Of a stretch of 17,115 nt of DNA, positions 5,776-14,029 are shown piece after piece. How positions within the stretch are numbered: the first letter of the stretch is position 1; the number at the start of each line of letters is the position of its first letter. The DNA comes from JAABSQ01 sp041642315 (GTDB lineage: Bacteria; Desulfobacterota; Desulfobacteria; Desulfobacterales; Desulfococcaceae). Both the position numbers and the translations under genes were made by a program. Location: assembly GCA_041642315.1 (NCBI GenBank), contig JBEPWQ010000055.1, forward strand, positions 1 to 17,115. Reading direction: 5' to 3'. Below the pieces are notes generated by a model that had not been told where the DNA came from, did not search any database, and saw only the letters and a program-made list of their open reading frames with translations.

Positions 5776-7185
5776 ATGGCGGAAAAGAAGAAAAAAAGAG
5801 CGATTCCCCGGCAGCCCATGCCGGAGCAGGCCCCGGAGGTCCGGCGCCGGAACTTCAAGGAGGTGCCGGAAGGGTACGGTCCGGAAACGGCTATGGAAGA
5901 GGCGACGCGATGCCTTCAGTGCAAAAACCCCGGCTGTGTGGATGGATGCCCGGTGAGTGTGGACATTCCCGGATTCATCGGTCTTATCCAAGACGGGGAT
6001 TTCAAAGGGGCCATCCGCAATCTGTGGGGCAAGAACAGCCTGCCTGCGGTCTGCGGCCGGGTCTGCCCCCAGGAGATTCAGTGCGAGGGCAAGTGCGTGC
6101 TGGCCAAGAAGGGCGAAGCGGTGGCCATCGGACACCTGGAGCGGTTTGCCGCCGATTACGAGCGGGAGCACGGTACCGGTGAACTGCCGCCCAAACAGCC
6201 GCCCACCGGCAAAAAGGTGGCGGTGGTGGGCTCGGGGCCGGCCGGCCTGACGGTGGCCGGCGACCTGATCGTCAAAGGCCATGAGGTCACCGTCCTGGAG
6301 GCCTTTCACAAACCGGGCGGGGTGCTGGTCTACGGCATTCCGGAGTTCCGGCTGCCCAAGCAGATCGTGGCTCAGGAGGTCCATTTTCTGGAGCGCTTGG
6401 GCGTCAAGGTCGAGACCAACATGGTGGTGGGGCGGACGGTCAGCGTGGATGAACTGTTCGAGCAGGGATATGATGCGGTCTTCGTCGGGGTCGGCGCCGG
6501 ACTGCCCCGTTTTCTGAACATCCCCGGGGAGAATCTGGTGGGCATCTTGTCGGCAAATGAGTATCTGACCCGGGCCAACCTGATGAAGGCCTACCTCTAT
6601 CCCCAAGTGGATACGCCCATCCCGAGGGGAAAGAACGTGGTGGTCCTCGGCGGCGGCAATGTCGCCATGGATGCGGCCCGAACCGCCATGCGCCTGGGTG
6701 CCGAGAGCTCCAAAATCGTCTATCGGCGATCCCGGGAGGAGATGCCGGCCCGGGTCGCCGAGGTGCATCATGCCGAAGAAGAGGGGATCGAATTTCATCT
6801 GCTGACCAATCCCACACGATTTATCGGCAATGAAAAGGGGCGTCTAGTGGGAATGGAATGCCTCAAGATGGAGCTGGGCGAACCCGATGCCTCCGGCCGA
6901 AGAAGGCCGGTACCGGTGGAAGGATCGGAGTACCGGTTGGACTGCGATCTGGTGATCGTGGCCGTGGGCTCCGGTGCCAATCCGCTCCTGACCCAGTCCG
7001 ATTCGGAGATGGAACTCAATCAATGGGGCTACATCGTGGCCGATCCCAAGACCGGCAAAACCACCAAAAAAGGCGTCTGGGCCGGCGGCGATATCGTCAC
7101 CGGCGCCGCCACCGTTATCCTCGCCATGGGCGCCGGCCGAATCGCCGCCGATTCGATGCATGATTATTTGACGTTGGGGTGGTAA
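5776..7185 (+). CDS. nfnB: NADH-dependent ferredoxin:NADP+ oxidoreductase, subunit B (NfnB/SudA)
   Basis: The 469-residue large subunit of NfnAB, homologous to the small subunit of glutamate synthase (GltD). It carries the bifurcating FAD, the NADP(H) site and two [4Fe-4S] clusters that lead to ferredoxin. Cysteines C46, C49, C54 and C58 (CLQCKNPGCVDGCP) and C93, C97, C103 and C107 (CGRVCPQEIQCEGKC) supply the clusters. The FAD Rossmann motif VVGSGPAGL is near 151-159, and the NADP(H) motif GGGNVAMDAAR is near 293-303. The C-terminal GGDIVTGAATVI closes the FAD site. The GGAGG site is 5 bases upstream of ATG 5776. Because it follows nfnA, it is the Nfn subunit and not a stand-alone GltD. The complex balances NADH, NADPH and ferredoxin pools in the cytoplasm of anaerobes. 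Confidence 0.94.
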   Translation: MAEKKKKRAIPRQPMPEQAPEVRRRNFKEVPEGYGPETAMEEATRCLQCKNPGCVDGCPVSVDIPGFIGLIQDGDFKGAIRNLWGKNSLPAVCGRVCPQEIQCEGKCVLAKKGEAVAIGHLERFAADYEREHGTGELPPKQPPTGKKVAVVGSGPAGLTVAGDLIVKGHEVTVLEAFHKPGGVLVYGIPEFRLPKQIVAQEVHFLERLGVKVETNMVVGRTVSVDELFEQGYDAVFVGVGAGLPRFLNIPGENLVGILSANEYLTRANLMKAYLYPQVDTPIPRGKNVVVLGGGNVAMDAARTAMRLGAESSKIVYRRSREEMPARVAEVHHAEEEGIEFHLLTNPTRFIGNEKGRLVGMECLKMELGEPDASGRRRPVPVEGSEYRLDCDLVIVAVGSGANPLLTQSDSEMELNQWGYIVADPKTGKTTKKGVWAGGDIVTGAATVILAMGAGRIAADSMHDYLTLGW

Positions 7186-7521
7186 ACCGAGCCCGACCGA
7201 TGTCGCCTCTCGGCCGCCGGCGGAACGTTTTCGTTCTTTCGGCGGCCTTCAATAGCTGTTTTCCCGTTTCCCTCGATCATTCCTAATCGTTTTTTTCGCC
7301 CATCCTGCCTCCCTTTGAGGATTCGAGTGAAGGTAATCCGCCGGATTGCGGCCGTTTTCATTGGTACTCAGAGTTCATGACAAACACCTACTGCCGTAGG
7401 AATTTCCATTTACACGGTTTTCCTTATAGAGGCCATGATTTCTGTCGTGATAGTTTGCCTGTAATGTCGGACAATACCGATCTTCAAAAACGATAACCAT
7501 TCACAAAAGGGAGGTAGTAAA
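7186..7521. other. Intergenic region between nfnB and the ferritin-like gene
   Basis: About 336 bases without a credible gene. It contains the terminator-like hairpin at 7212-7247 and a small perfect hairpin CCTAC-TGCC-GTAGG at 7387-7400. A TATAGA at 7425-7430 with TTTCCA 16 bases upstream is a weak promoter candidate for the gene at 7522. The short frames on either strand lack ribosome binding sites. Confidence 0.5.
7212..7247 (+). terminator. Probable terminator after nfnAB
   Basis: GGCCGCC (7212-7218) pairs with GGCGGCC (7241-7247), and inside it GAACG-TTTT-CGTTC forms a second stem. Only a weak T-containing tail (TTCAATAGCTGTTTT) follows. It begins 27 bases after the nfnB stop. Confidence 0.55.
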
Positions 7522-8745
7522 ATGGGGTTTAATCCTTTTGAGGAGAAGGGCATCCCTGTCGAAAAACAATTGCGGGACTGGTCGACGCTGAACGTCAAAC
7601 CGTATGACAAGAATGCGGTGCCGCCTTATACCAAGTGCAGAATCATTATCATGAACGGTGCGGAAATCGAGGGTGCCTATTTCGGCCATCAATTCGCACG
7701 CCATTGCACCGACACCGAACTGAAGCGGAAAATGGCAATGACGCGCCGTATCGAACAGCAGCAGCAAAAGGTGATCAACTGGTTGACCCCGGCCAACGAG
7801 TCTGCGCTTGAGGTCACCATCGGCTATGAACAGGTGGCGGTCGATTTGACCGCGGCACTGGCCAAGAAAGAGTCGGACCCGGTGGTGAAGGCGGCCCTCG
7901 ATTTTGCACTTCTCGAGGACTTCGACCATCTATACCGGTATGCCGATCTGCTGGAGATGACCAAGGGGATCAAGGCGGAAAATCTGGTCGGGAACATGAC
8001 CGAAATCACCATCGGAAGGCCCACGGTGTCTGAACACCGGCATCCGTTTGATGAAATCCGACCCCATTGGAATGATCAAACGGCGGATATCCAGACCAAA
8101 TTAAATACCATGATCATCGTCGCCGCCGAACAGCAGACCATGAATTTTTACAACAATATCGGCAACCGGGCGGAAACCGAGATCGGCCGCGGTCTGTATC
8201 AGGAGATCGCGCAGATCGAAGAGCAGCACGTCACCCATTACGAATCCCTTATGGACCCGACCCTCTCCTGGTTCATGCGGGATGTGATGCACCATTACAC
8301 CGAATGCTATCTCTACCATTCCTTTATGGGACAGGAAGAAGACCCCCGTGTGAAAAAGATCTGGGAAGAGCACCTGGATATGGAGATCGGCCATCTGAAG
8401 GAGTCCTGCGAGATGATGAAGGCCTATGAAAAGGTCGATCCGGCCGAAAAGCTGTCCGGCGCACTACCCGACCCGCTCATTATGGAGAGCAGTATCGACT
8501 ATGTGCGAAAGGTCCAGGCGGAGCAGACCGACTGGAACGCCAAGGGGACCGAGTATGTGCCCGGAGACCGGATCCCCTCGGATTACCGATATTATGACTA
8601 CCAGAAGGCGGTCAACGGCGACAGCGTGCCATCCCAGGAGGTGATTCGCCGATACATCGAGAAGAACGGGAAGGACTACCGCCTGGAGGTGAAAGGGCCG
8701 CATCCGGTTGAGCGGTTCCGCCAGCGGGATCAGGTGATCCGCTAA
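7522..8745 (+). CDS. Large ferritin-like diiron-type protein with four helix pairs
   Basis: A 407-residue soluble protein starting at ATG 7522 behind AAAGGGAGG. The sequence shows a ferritin-like pattern of Glu helices followed by ExxH helices, repeated. Pair 1 has E48/E50 (GAEIEGAYFGHQF) with a degenerate E78-x-x-Q. Pair 2 has E103 (YEQVAVD) with the EDFDH at 132-136. Pair 3 has E203 (AAEQQTMNFY) with E233-x-x-H236. Pair 4 has E261 (TECYLYH) with E288-x-x-H291. Four pairs would make two four-helix bundles. Residues about 310-407 form a Tyr- and charge-rich tail with no recognised domain. Ferritin-like diiron proteins typically handle peroxide, oxygen or iron. I infer an oxidative-stress role but cannot name the substrate. 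There is no signal peptide. The neighbour downstream is a stress-type dehydrogenase. Confidence 0.75.
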   Translation: MGFNPFEEKGIPVEKQLRDWSTLNVKPYDKNAVPPYTKCRIIIMNGAEIEGAYFGHQFARHCTDTELKRKMAMTRRIEQQQQKVINWLTPANESALEVTIGYEQVAVDLTAALAKKESDPVVKAALDFALLEDFDHLYRYADLLEMTKGIKAENLVGNMTEITIGRPTVSEHRHPFDEIRPHWNDQTADIQTKLNTMIIVAAEQQTMNFYNNIGNRAETEIGRGLYQEIAQIEEQHVTHYESLMDPTLSWFMRDVMHHYTECYLYHSFMGQEEDPRVKKIWEEHLDMEIGHLKESCEMMKAYEKVDPAEKLSGALPDPLIMESSIDYVRKVQAEQTDWNAKGTEYVPGDRIPSDYRYYDYQKAVNGDSVPSQEVIRRYIEKNGKDYRLEVKGPHPVERFRQRDQVIR

Positions 8746-8759
8746 ATACAACAGGATGT

Positions 8760-8804
8760 GCAGGCTGTAGTCAGCGGTTCAACCGAGCCGGGCAGGCAGC
8801 CTGC
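8760..8804 (+). terminator. Hairpin between ferritin-like and SDR genes
   Basis: GCAGGCTG (8760-8767) pairs perfectly with CAGCCTGC (8797-8804), and the 29-base loop holds a smaller CGGT/ACCG stem. A CTTTTCGATTTC tail follows a few bases later. It may be a weak terminator or an intra-operon attenuator. Confidence 0.4.
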
Positions 8805-8845
8805 AATCCGCTTTTCGATTTCATTTCATGCCGAAGGAGACAGAT

Positions 8846-9709
8846 ATGGGAAATGAGGATCAACCATTGCAGCCGCCCCAGCATCAGGAGAAACAGCCCG
8901 GAGAGCGCTCTGAAATGACCCCGGTGCCCAAGACGGAGCGGGATGACTACAGACCCAGCGGAAAACTTCAGGACAAGGTCGCCATCGTCACCGGCGGAGA
9001 CAGCGGCATCGGACGGGCGGTTTCCATTCTCTTTGCCAAAGAGGGGGCCGATGTGGTCATCGTCTACCTGGATGAACATGGGGACGCCCGGGACACCAAG
9101 CGACGGGTGGAAAAAGCAGGTCGCAAATGCCTGACCCTGTCCGGTGATGTGGGAAATCCGGATTTCTGCAAAGAGGTGGTTCAAGAGACGGTGGCTGCCT
9201 TCGGGAAACTGGATATCCTGGTCAACAACGCCGGAGAGCAGCATGCTTACGAGAGCATCGCCGATGTCACCCCGGAACAGCTGGAGCGCACCTTTCACAC
9301 CAATATCTTTTCAATGGTCTATTTCGTCCAGGCCGCCCTTCCGTACCTTGAAGATGGCGGTGTGATCGTCAATTCCACTTCGGTCACCGCCTATCAGGGG
9401 CATCCCAAATTAATTCCCTACGCCTGCACCAAGGGGGCCATTACCGCCTTGACCCGTTCCCTGGCCGTCAGTTTGGCCGACAAAAACATTCGGGTCAACG
9501 GGGTCGCTCCCGGGCCGGTCTGGACCCCGCTGATTCCCGCCAGCTTCAGTGAGGGAAAGGTCGAACAGTTCGGGAAAAGCACTTTGATGGGACGCTCCGG
9601 AGACCCTGTGGAGATCGCCCCGAGCTACCTGTTTTTGGCTTGTGAGGACGCCTCTTTCATGAGCGGCCAGGTGCTGCACCCCAACGGGGGCCGAATCGTC
9701 AATGGATGA
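8846..9709 (+). CDS. SDR family oxidoreductase, general-stress (YghA/GSP39-like) type
   Basis: A 287-residue classical short-chain dehydrogenase with a long hydrophilic, Pro/Gln-rich N-terminal extension (1-40), typical of the YghA / general stress protein 39 / glucose-ribitol dehydrogenase subgroup. The cofactor motif TGGDSGIG is at 49-56 and NNAG at 127-130. Catalytic Ser is in STS (177-179), followed by Y192-x-x-x-K196 in YACTK. The RVNGVAPGPVWTPL loop is at 216-229. I chose ATG 8846 over ATG 8828 because AAGGAGA lies just upstream at proper spacing. It is cytoplasmic and reduces or oxidises a small carbonyl or polyol; the substrate is unknown. It lies 100 bases after the ferritin-like gene on the same strand, suggesting a shared stress response. 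Confidence 0.9.
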   Translation: MGNEDQPLQPPQHQEKQPGERSEMTPVPKTERDDYRPSGKLQDKVAIVTGGDSGIGRAVSILFAKEGADVVIVYLDEHGDARDTKRRVEKAGRKCLTLSGDVGNPDFCKEVVQETVAAFGKLDILVNNAGEQHAYESIADVTPEQLERTFHTNIFSMVYFVQAALPYLEDGGVIVNSTSVTAYQGHPKLIPYACTKGAITALTRSLAVSLADKNIRVNGVAPGPVWTPLIPASFSEGKVEQFGKSTLMGRSGDPVEIAPSYLFLACEDASFMSGQVLHPNGGRIVNG

Positions 9710-9812
9710 GCTTTCCGCATTTCACCTCTTGACACATTCTTCCCGTGCGTATACCCCTTGAATGATCCGTATTCGGGGGTTCCGAAGCGGTACGCGGTAT
9801 TTGAAAGAAGGT

Positions 9813-9839
9813 TTGAAACGGCGCGGGAAATGATATGAT
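9813..9839 (+). promoter_or_regulatory. Promoter of the amino acid ABC operon
   Basis: An extended -10, TG-A-TATGAT (9831-9839), has TTGAAA at 9813-9818 upstream (spacing 15). Transcription would start near 9846, about 50 bases before the binding-protein gene. A second candidate, TTGACA (9729-9734) with TATACC (9750-9755), also has a 15-base spacing. Confidence 0.5.
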
Positions 9840-9896
9840 TCGAACATCGATTTTCCTGCGGCCATTTGCGGTTGAACCATTTCAGAAGGAGGTTTT

Positions 9897-10697
9897 ATGA
9901 AGCTTCGGCACAGAACCCTTTCCATTGTCCTGTCCCTTTTCTTTGTTTTTTTGCTCGCGGGCGCAGCCTGGGCGTCTACCCTGGAGGAGATCATCAAGCG
10001 CGGTGAACTGCGGGTGGCGGTGCAGACCCAGGGCCCTCCTTTCAGCTTTATCGACAAAAACGGCGAGCGGACCGGCAGTTCCGTGGAATTTTGCCGGTTG
10101 ATGGCCGAGGAGATGGGGGTCAAAATCAAATTCCTCGATTTCGACTGGGACGGTTTGATTCCGGCCCTGCTCTCGGGCAAAGCCGATGTGCTGGCCGCCG
10201 ACATGACCGCCAACCTCAAGCGGGCCCTCAAGGTCTCTTTCACCGAACCCTTCTATGAGTCGGGCACCATCATCTTCACCAAAAAGGACGCCCCATACGA
10301 GACCATTGAAGATTGCAACAACAAAGATGTCACGGTTGCTCTGCTGCTGGGCTCCACCGGTGTGGCCGACGCGGAACGGTTTCTGCCCAAAGCCGAGCAG
10401 AAGACTTACAAGGGCGGCGGACCGCTCCTGATCAACGCCGTCCTTCAGGACCATGCGGATATCGGGGTCAATGACAAATCGGCGGTGCGCGGCCAGTTGG
10501 CGAATTTTCCGCCCGACAGCATCAAGATTCTGGATGTGGACATGTCGGCCCAGCCGCTGGCCTTTGCGGTGCGACCCGAGGACCAGCACCTCAAGGAATG
10601 GATCAATCTTTTTTTTACCTGGATCAAGGAAGACGGTCGATACGACAAAAACATCAATTACTGGGTCGAATCCATGAAGTGGAAAGAAGACCATTAA
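9897..10697 (+). CDS. Polar amino acid ABC transporter, periplasmic binding protein
   Basis: A 266-residue family 3 solute-binding protein (SBP_bac_3). Residues 1-27 form a Sec signal peptide: basic MKLRHR, a hydrophobic core, and a predicted cut after AWA. There is no lipobox Cys, so the mature protein is free in the periplasm. LRVAVQTQGPPFSF at 38-51 is the usual start of lobe 1. The ADMTANLKRA segment (101-110) carries R109, the position that normally binds the amino acid carboxylate. GVNDKSAV near 195-202 is in lobe 2. The ribosome binding site AGAAGGAGG is 5 bases upstream of ATG 9897. It is the first gene of a four-gene importer operon. The ligand is likely a polar amino acid such as Glu, Gln, His or Arg, but specificity cannot be read from sequence alone. 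Confidence 0.92.
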   Translation: MKLRHRTLSIVLSLFFVFLLAGAAWASTLEEIIKRGELRVAVQTQGPPFSFIDKNGERTGSSVEFCRLMAEEMGVKIKFLDFDWDGLIPALLSGKADVLAADMTANLKRALKVSFTEPFYESGTIIFTKKDAPYETIEDCNNKDVTVALLLGSTGVADAERFLPKAEQKTYKGGGPLLINAVLQDHADIGVNDKSAVRGQLANFPPDSIKILDVDMSAQPLAFAVRPEDQHLKEWINLFFTWIKEDGRYDKNINYWVESMKWKEDH

Positions 10698-10715
10698 TTG
10701 GATGATTCCTCTGTT

Positions 10716-10740
10716 CGGACGCCGCGCAATGCGGCGTCCG
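10716..10740 (+). repeat. Strong hairpin between binding-protein and permease genes
   Basis: CGGACGCCGC (10716-10725), loop GCAAT, then GCGGCGTCCG (10731-10740): ten perfect, mostly GC pairs. No T run follows. In ABC operons such hairpins commonly protect the upstream message or cause partial termination, giving an excess of binding protein over membrane parts. Confidence 0.6.
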
Positions 10741-10777
10741 TCCCCTTCGAATGCTCCGACAGACCTGAAGATCCCCC

Positions 10778-11443
10778 ATGCTGAGCGCTTTCAATTTTCG
10801 GGTAATCTGGGATTACATGGATCTATTTCTACGAGGTCTCTGGGCCACCGCCTGGATATCCGCCATCGGGCTGTCGGGGGCACTGCTGGTGGGCATCATC
10901 GCCTGTATGATGCGCATTTCCGGCAAAAAGTTGATGTCCGGGCCGGCCGTCGCCTATATCGAACTGATCCGGTCCACCCCGCTTCTGGTCCAGCTCTATT
11001 TTTTCTATTTCGGGCTGCCCTCTCTGGGCATTCGGTTCACGGAATACCAGACCGGCATCTTTGCGCTGTCTCTCAACAGCGGGGCCTACATGGCCGAAAT
11101 TCTGCGGGCCGGGGTTCAGTCGATCCCGGGCGGACAGATCGAAGCCGGCATCGCCTTCGGGCTCAACTATCTTCAGCGGCTGCGCTATATCATTCTGCCC
11201 CAGGCCATCGGCGTCACCATTCCGCCCATGCTGGGCCAGACCATCGTCCTGGTGAAAGACAGCGCGCTGCTTTCCCTGATCTCGGTTTTTGAACTGACCC
11301 GCGCCAGTCAGATTCTGACCTCGGAGCGGTTCATGCCGGCCGAAGGGTTTCTGACGGTGGCGGTTTTCTATCTCCTGCTCTATTATATTCTGAAATCCTT
11401 ATCCGCCTGGTGGCAGCGGCATCTTATTCACCGGCAGGCCTGA
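10778..11443 (+). CDS. Amino acid ABC transporter permease 1 (HisM/GlnP-type)
   Basis: A 221-residue inner-membrane permease with about five hydrophobic helices (near 19-43, 63-82, 89-107, 155-178 and 190-210). The PAAT-type motif IELIRSTPLLVQLYFFYFGLP lies at 66-86. The ABC-coupling EAA loop EAGIAFGLNYLQRLRYIILP is at 127-146, typical of the His/Glu/Gln/Arg/opine family. ATG 10778 gives the usual family length; the site upstream (CTGAAGATCCCCC) is a weak ribosome binding sequence. It is 80 bases after the binding-protein gene and 13 bases before the second permease, with which it should form a heterodimer. Confidence 0.93.
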   Translation: MLSAFNFRVIWDYMDLFLRGLWATAWISAIGLSGALLVGIIACMMRISGKKLMSGPAVAYIELIRSTPLLVQLYFFYFGLPSLGIRFTEYQTGIFALSLNSGAYMAEILRAGVQSIPGGQIEAGIAFGLNYLQRLRYIILPQAIGVTIPPMLGQTIVLVKDSALLSLISVFELTRASQILTSERFMPAEGFLTVAVFYLLLYYILKSLSAWWQRHLIHRQA

Positions 11444-11456
11444 GACCGGATACGCC

Positions 11457-12119
11457 ATGTGGAGTTTTTATTTTTCTCAATTGACGGACAGCATCCCCTT
11501 TTTCCTGAAGGGCCTTTGGATGACCTTCAAGGTTTCGGGGATCAGTCTGGTGCTGGGGACGATTCTCGGATTCTGCGTCGGTATCGCCCGGGCGGGCAGG
11601 ATCAAGCCGCTCCGGTATCTACTCTATGTGTATGTCGATTTCATGCGGGGGACCCCCTACCTGGTCCAGATTTTCATCGTCTTTTTCATTCTGCCGGAAT
11701 GGGGAATACAGCTGGCGGCGTTTCCTGCAGCCGTCTTCAGCCTGACCCTTTATGCGGGGGCGTATATCTGCGAAATCGTGGCCGGCGGCATCGAGGCGGT
11801 GGACGCGGGCCAGACCGAAGCGGCCATGGCCACCGGTCTCAACCGGTTCCAGCGGATGCGGTATGTGGTCATGCCCCAGGCCATGCGGACCATTCTGCCG
11901 CCCCTGGTGGGCCAGTATGTGCTGCTGATCAAGGATTCGTCCATCGTGTCGGTGATCGGGCTGACCGACATCACCCGGGTCGGCTGGCTAACGGTTCAGC
12001 GGATACCCGAGGGCATCATGGTCTTCGGTCTGGTGGGCGCTCTCTATTTTTCCATCTGCTATCCGTTGATTCTGCTGTCCAACTGGTTTGAACGGCGGCT
12101 GCGGGCCCAGGGCGGTTGA
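11457..12119 (+). CDS. Amino acid ABC transporter permease 2 (HisQ/GlnP-type)
   Basis: A 220-residue paralogue of the preceding permease, also of the polar amino acid family, with about five membrane helices. It shows DFMRGTPYLVQIFIVFFILP near 61-80 and the EAA loop EAAMATGLNRFQRMRYVVMP at 121-140. The C-terminus NWFERRLRAQGG is basic and cytoplasmic. It starts 13 bases after the first permease stop and ends 13 bases before the ATPase. The two permeases together form the translocation channel. No signs of damage. Confidence 0.93.
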   Translation: MWSFYFSQLTDSIPFFLKGLWMTFKVSGISLVLGTILGFCVGIARAGRIKPLRYLLYVYVDFMRGTPYLVQIFIVFFILPEWGIQLAAFPAAVFSLTLYAGAYICEIVAGGIEAVDAGQTEAAMATGLNRFQRMRYVVMPQAMRTILPPLVGQYVLLIKDSSIVSVIGLTDITRVGWLTVQRIPEGIMVFGLVGALYFSICYPLILLSNWFERRLRAQGG

Positions 12120-12132
12120 AAGGCGATTCGGT

Positions 12133-12861
12133 ATGATCCGATTTGAAAAGGTCAACAAATGGTTCGGCAGGCACCATGTGCTCCAGGATATCGATTTTCA
12201 TGTGGCGGCCGGGGATGTGGCGGTGATCTGCGGTCCCAGCGGTTCGGGCAAGTCGACCCTGATCCGGTGCATCAACCGGCTCGAACCGATTCAATCGGGC
12301 GATATCGTAGTGGACGGCATGTCCCTGACCGACCGAAAAACCAATATCACCCGGCTGCGGGCCGAGGTGGGGTTCGTGTTTCAGCAGTTCAATCTCTATC
12401 CGCACATGACCGCCCTGGAAAACGTCATCTTGGCGCCCCTCAAGGTTCGAAAGATGAACAAAAAGGAAGCCGATGATCTCGGGCGGGAGCTGCTGGAAAA
12501 GGTGGGCATTCAGGAAAAGGCTTCAGCCTACCCGGCCCAGCTCTCCGGCGGGCAGCAGCAGCGGGTGGCCATCGCCAGGGGTCTGGCGATGCGGCCGAAA
12601 ATCATGCTCTTTGACGAACCGACTTCGGCACTGGACCCGGAGATGATCAACGAAGTGCTCGACGTGATGCGCAAACTGGCCTTCGAAGGCATGACCATGG
12701 CGGTGGTCACCCATGAAATGGGATTCGCCCGGGAGGTCGCCAACAAGATGGTCTTCATGGATGACGGCAAGATCATCGAAACAGGCGATCCCGAGCAATT
12801 TTATACCAATCCCCAAAATGAACGGACCCGGCTGTTTTTGAGCAAGATCCTGAGCCATTGA
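12133..12861 (+). CDS. Amino acid ABC transporter ATP-binding protein (GlnQ/HisP-type)
   Basis: A 242-residue cytoplasmic ATPase. Walker A GPSGSGKST is at 34-42, the Q-loop FVFQQFNLYPHMTALEN at 81-97, and the signature LSGGQQQR at 137-144. Walker B IMLFDEPTSALDPE is at 157-170 (catalytic E162) and the H-loop VVTHEMGFA at 191-199. FNLYPHMTALENV is characteristic of the polar amino acid subfamily. I chose ATG 12133 because the family starts at MIRFEKVNKWFG, and the longer frame from 12088 only overlaps the permease. It is the last gene of the importer operon and powers uptake by dimerising on ATP. Confidence 0.95.
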   Translation: MIRFEKVNKWFGRHHVLQDIDFHVAAGDVAVICGPSGSGKSTLIRCINRLEPIQSGDIVVDGMSLTDRKTNITRLRAEVGFVFQQFNLYPHMTALENVILAPLKVRKMNKKEADDLGRELLEKVGIQEKASAYPAQLSGGQQQRVAIARGLAMRPKIMLFDEPTSALDPEMINEVLDVMRKLAFEGMTMAVVTHEMGFAREVANKMVFMDDGKIIETGDPEQFYTNPQNERTRLFLSKILSH

Positions 12862-12882
12862 CGGGACCGGCCCACCGGCCCG
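12862..12882 (+). terminator. Hairpin directly after the ABC operon
   Basis: CGGG-a-CCGG, loop CCCA, CCGG-CCCG: an 8-base-pair stem with one bulge, starting at the base after the ATPase stop. There is no T run, so it may protect the message end or act with Rho. Confidence 0.4.
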
Positions 12883-13148
12883 GCAGTATAGCCGTATTTA
12901 AACCCCTCGCCGAGTTTCCAATCCCTTGTATTCCGCTGAAAACCCTGTTTTACACCATCGGCCTGTGGGGTAATCTGATTTCGGTTTTCGGCAATTGAGG
13001 CCGCCCCATCCTCATCCCTCGCATTCTTCCATAGATTTGCACTGCCAGTCCTCGATGGTCCGCTTTTCGGTATCGAAATTCTCAGGAAGAAATGGAGTCG
13101 CTTCCCGGCCGAAGGGAGTGAACGGATGCCGGGTAAAGAGAGCGGAAA
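12883..13148. other. Intergenic region between convergent ABC operon and thiD
   Basis: I see no gene here. Short frames in this stretch are without ribosome binding sites, and no clear terminator for thiD is visible on the minus strand. Confidence 0.4.
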
Positions 13149-13961
13149 TCAGAAGGACTGATCCATTCCCGCCCTTTTATAAAGATCATAAAAATGATGG
13201 GTCGGACCATACCCCTTTCCGATCGGGAGGGAATGGGCGATGGCGCCGGTGATATAGACCTTGGCTGCTTCCACCGCATCGAAAAAGGAATACCCCAGCG
13301 CCAGATGGGCTGCGATGGCCGAGGAAAAGGTACACCCGGTGCCGTGGGTATTTTTTGTTTCCACCCGGTCGCTACGAAGCTCCCGATATGCGCTGCCGTC
13401 GAAGAGCACGTCGGTGGCGTCGGCATCCCCCAGGTGGCCGCCCTTGACCACCACGTTCTTGGCGCCCAGTTCCAGTATTTCCCGGGCCGCCGCCTTCATT
13501 CCTTCCAGATTCATGATTTTTCGGTCGATCAGCACCTCCGCCTCAAAAATATTCGGTGTGACCACTTCGGCCAGCGGGAAAAGCCGGCTGACCAGGGCCT
13601 CCTGCGCATCTTTTTGCAGAAGGTGATAGCCGCTTTTGGAGATCATCACCGGATCGAGAACCACCGGGGGCGGTTGAACGGAGGACAAGGCGCGGGCGAT
13701 GGCGTCGATCAAAGGCACACTGGAGACCATGCCGATCTTGACCGCATGGATGTCGATATCCTCGAACAGGCAGGCGATCTGGTCATGGACGATCTCCGGA
13801 TCCATCTCCTGAACCGCGTAGACCTTCTGGGTATTCTGAACGGTGACGGCGGTAACGGCGCTCATGCCGTAGACCCCGAGGGCCTGAAAGGTCTTCAGGT
13901 CGGCCTGAATGCCGGCGCCGCCGCCGGAATCGGAGCCGGCGATGGTGAGGGCGGTTTTCAT
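13149..13961 (-). CDS. thiD: Hydroxymethylpyrimidine/phosphomethylpyrimidine kinase
   Basis: A 270-residue ribokinase-fold enzyme of thiamine synthesis that phosphorylates HMP to HMP-P and then HMP-PP. Visible motifs are the N-terminal ALTIAGSDSGGGAGIQADLK, VKIGMVSS near 75-82, VLDPVMISKSG near 101-111, VVVKGGH, and the ATP/anion-hole motif THGTGCTFSSAIAAHLA near 206-222. The length fits a single-function ThiD, with no ThiE fusion. I chose ATG 13961 over ATG 13967 because AAGGAG abuts the earlier ATG but lies 6 bases from this one, and homologues start MKTALTIAG. It follows a TPP riboswitch (14052-14141) with its own promoter, so TPP should repress it. Confidence 0.95.
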   Translation of the reverse strand: MKTALTIAGSDSGGGAGIQADLKTFQALGVYGMSAVTAVTVQNTQKVYAVQEMDPEIVHDQIACLFEDIDIHAVKIGMVSSVPLIDAIARALSSVQPPPVVLDPVMISKSGYHLLQKDAQEALVSRLFPLAEVVTPNIFEAEVLIDRKIMNLEGMKAAAREILELGAKNVVVKGGHLGDADATDVLFDGSAYRELRSDRVETKNTHGTGCTFSSAIAAHLALGYSFFDAVEAAKVYITGAIAHSLPIGKGYGPTHHFYDLYKRAGMDQSF

Positions 13962-14029
13962 AAGCATCTCCTTTGGCGAACGCGTGAAACAGACGGCCGA
14001 AAAAGAAGGGAAGCGGGTTGGATAAACGG

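Noticed and set aside
4846..6798. 650-codon open frame antisense to nfnA and nfnB
   Set aside because: It lies opposite two clearly conserved genes, has no family-like sequence, and is His/Leu/Gly-rich in the way expected of GC-rich shadow frames.
4666..7545. Shared string AATCCTTTTGAGG near 4666 and 7535
   Set aside because: A short match, one intergenic and one in coding sequence, with no further similarity around it. Probably chance.
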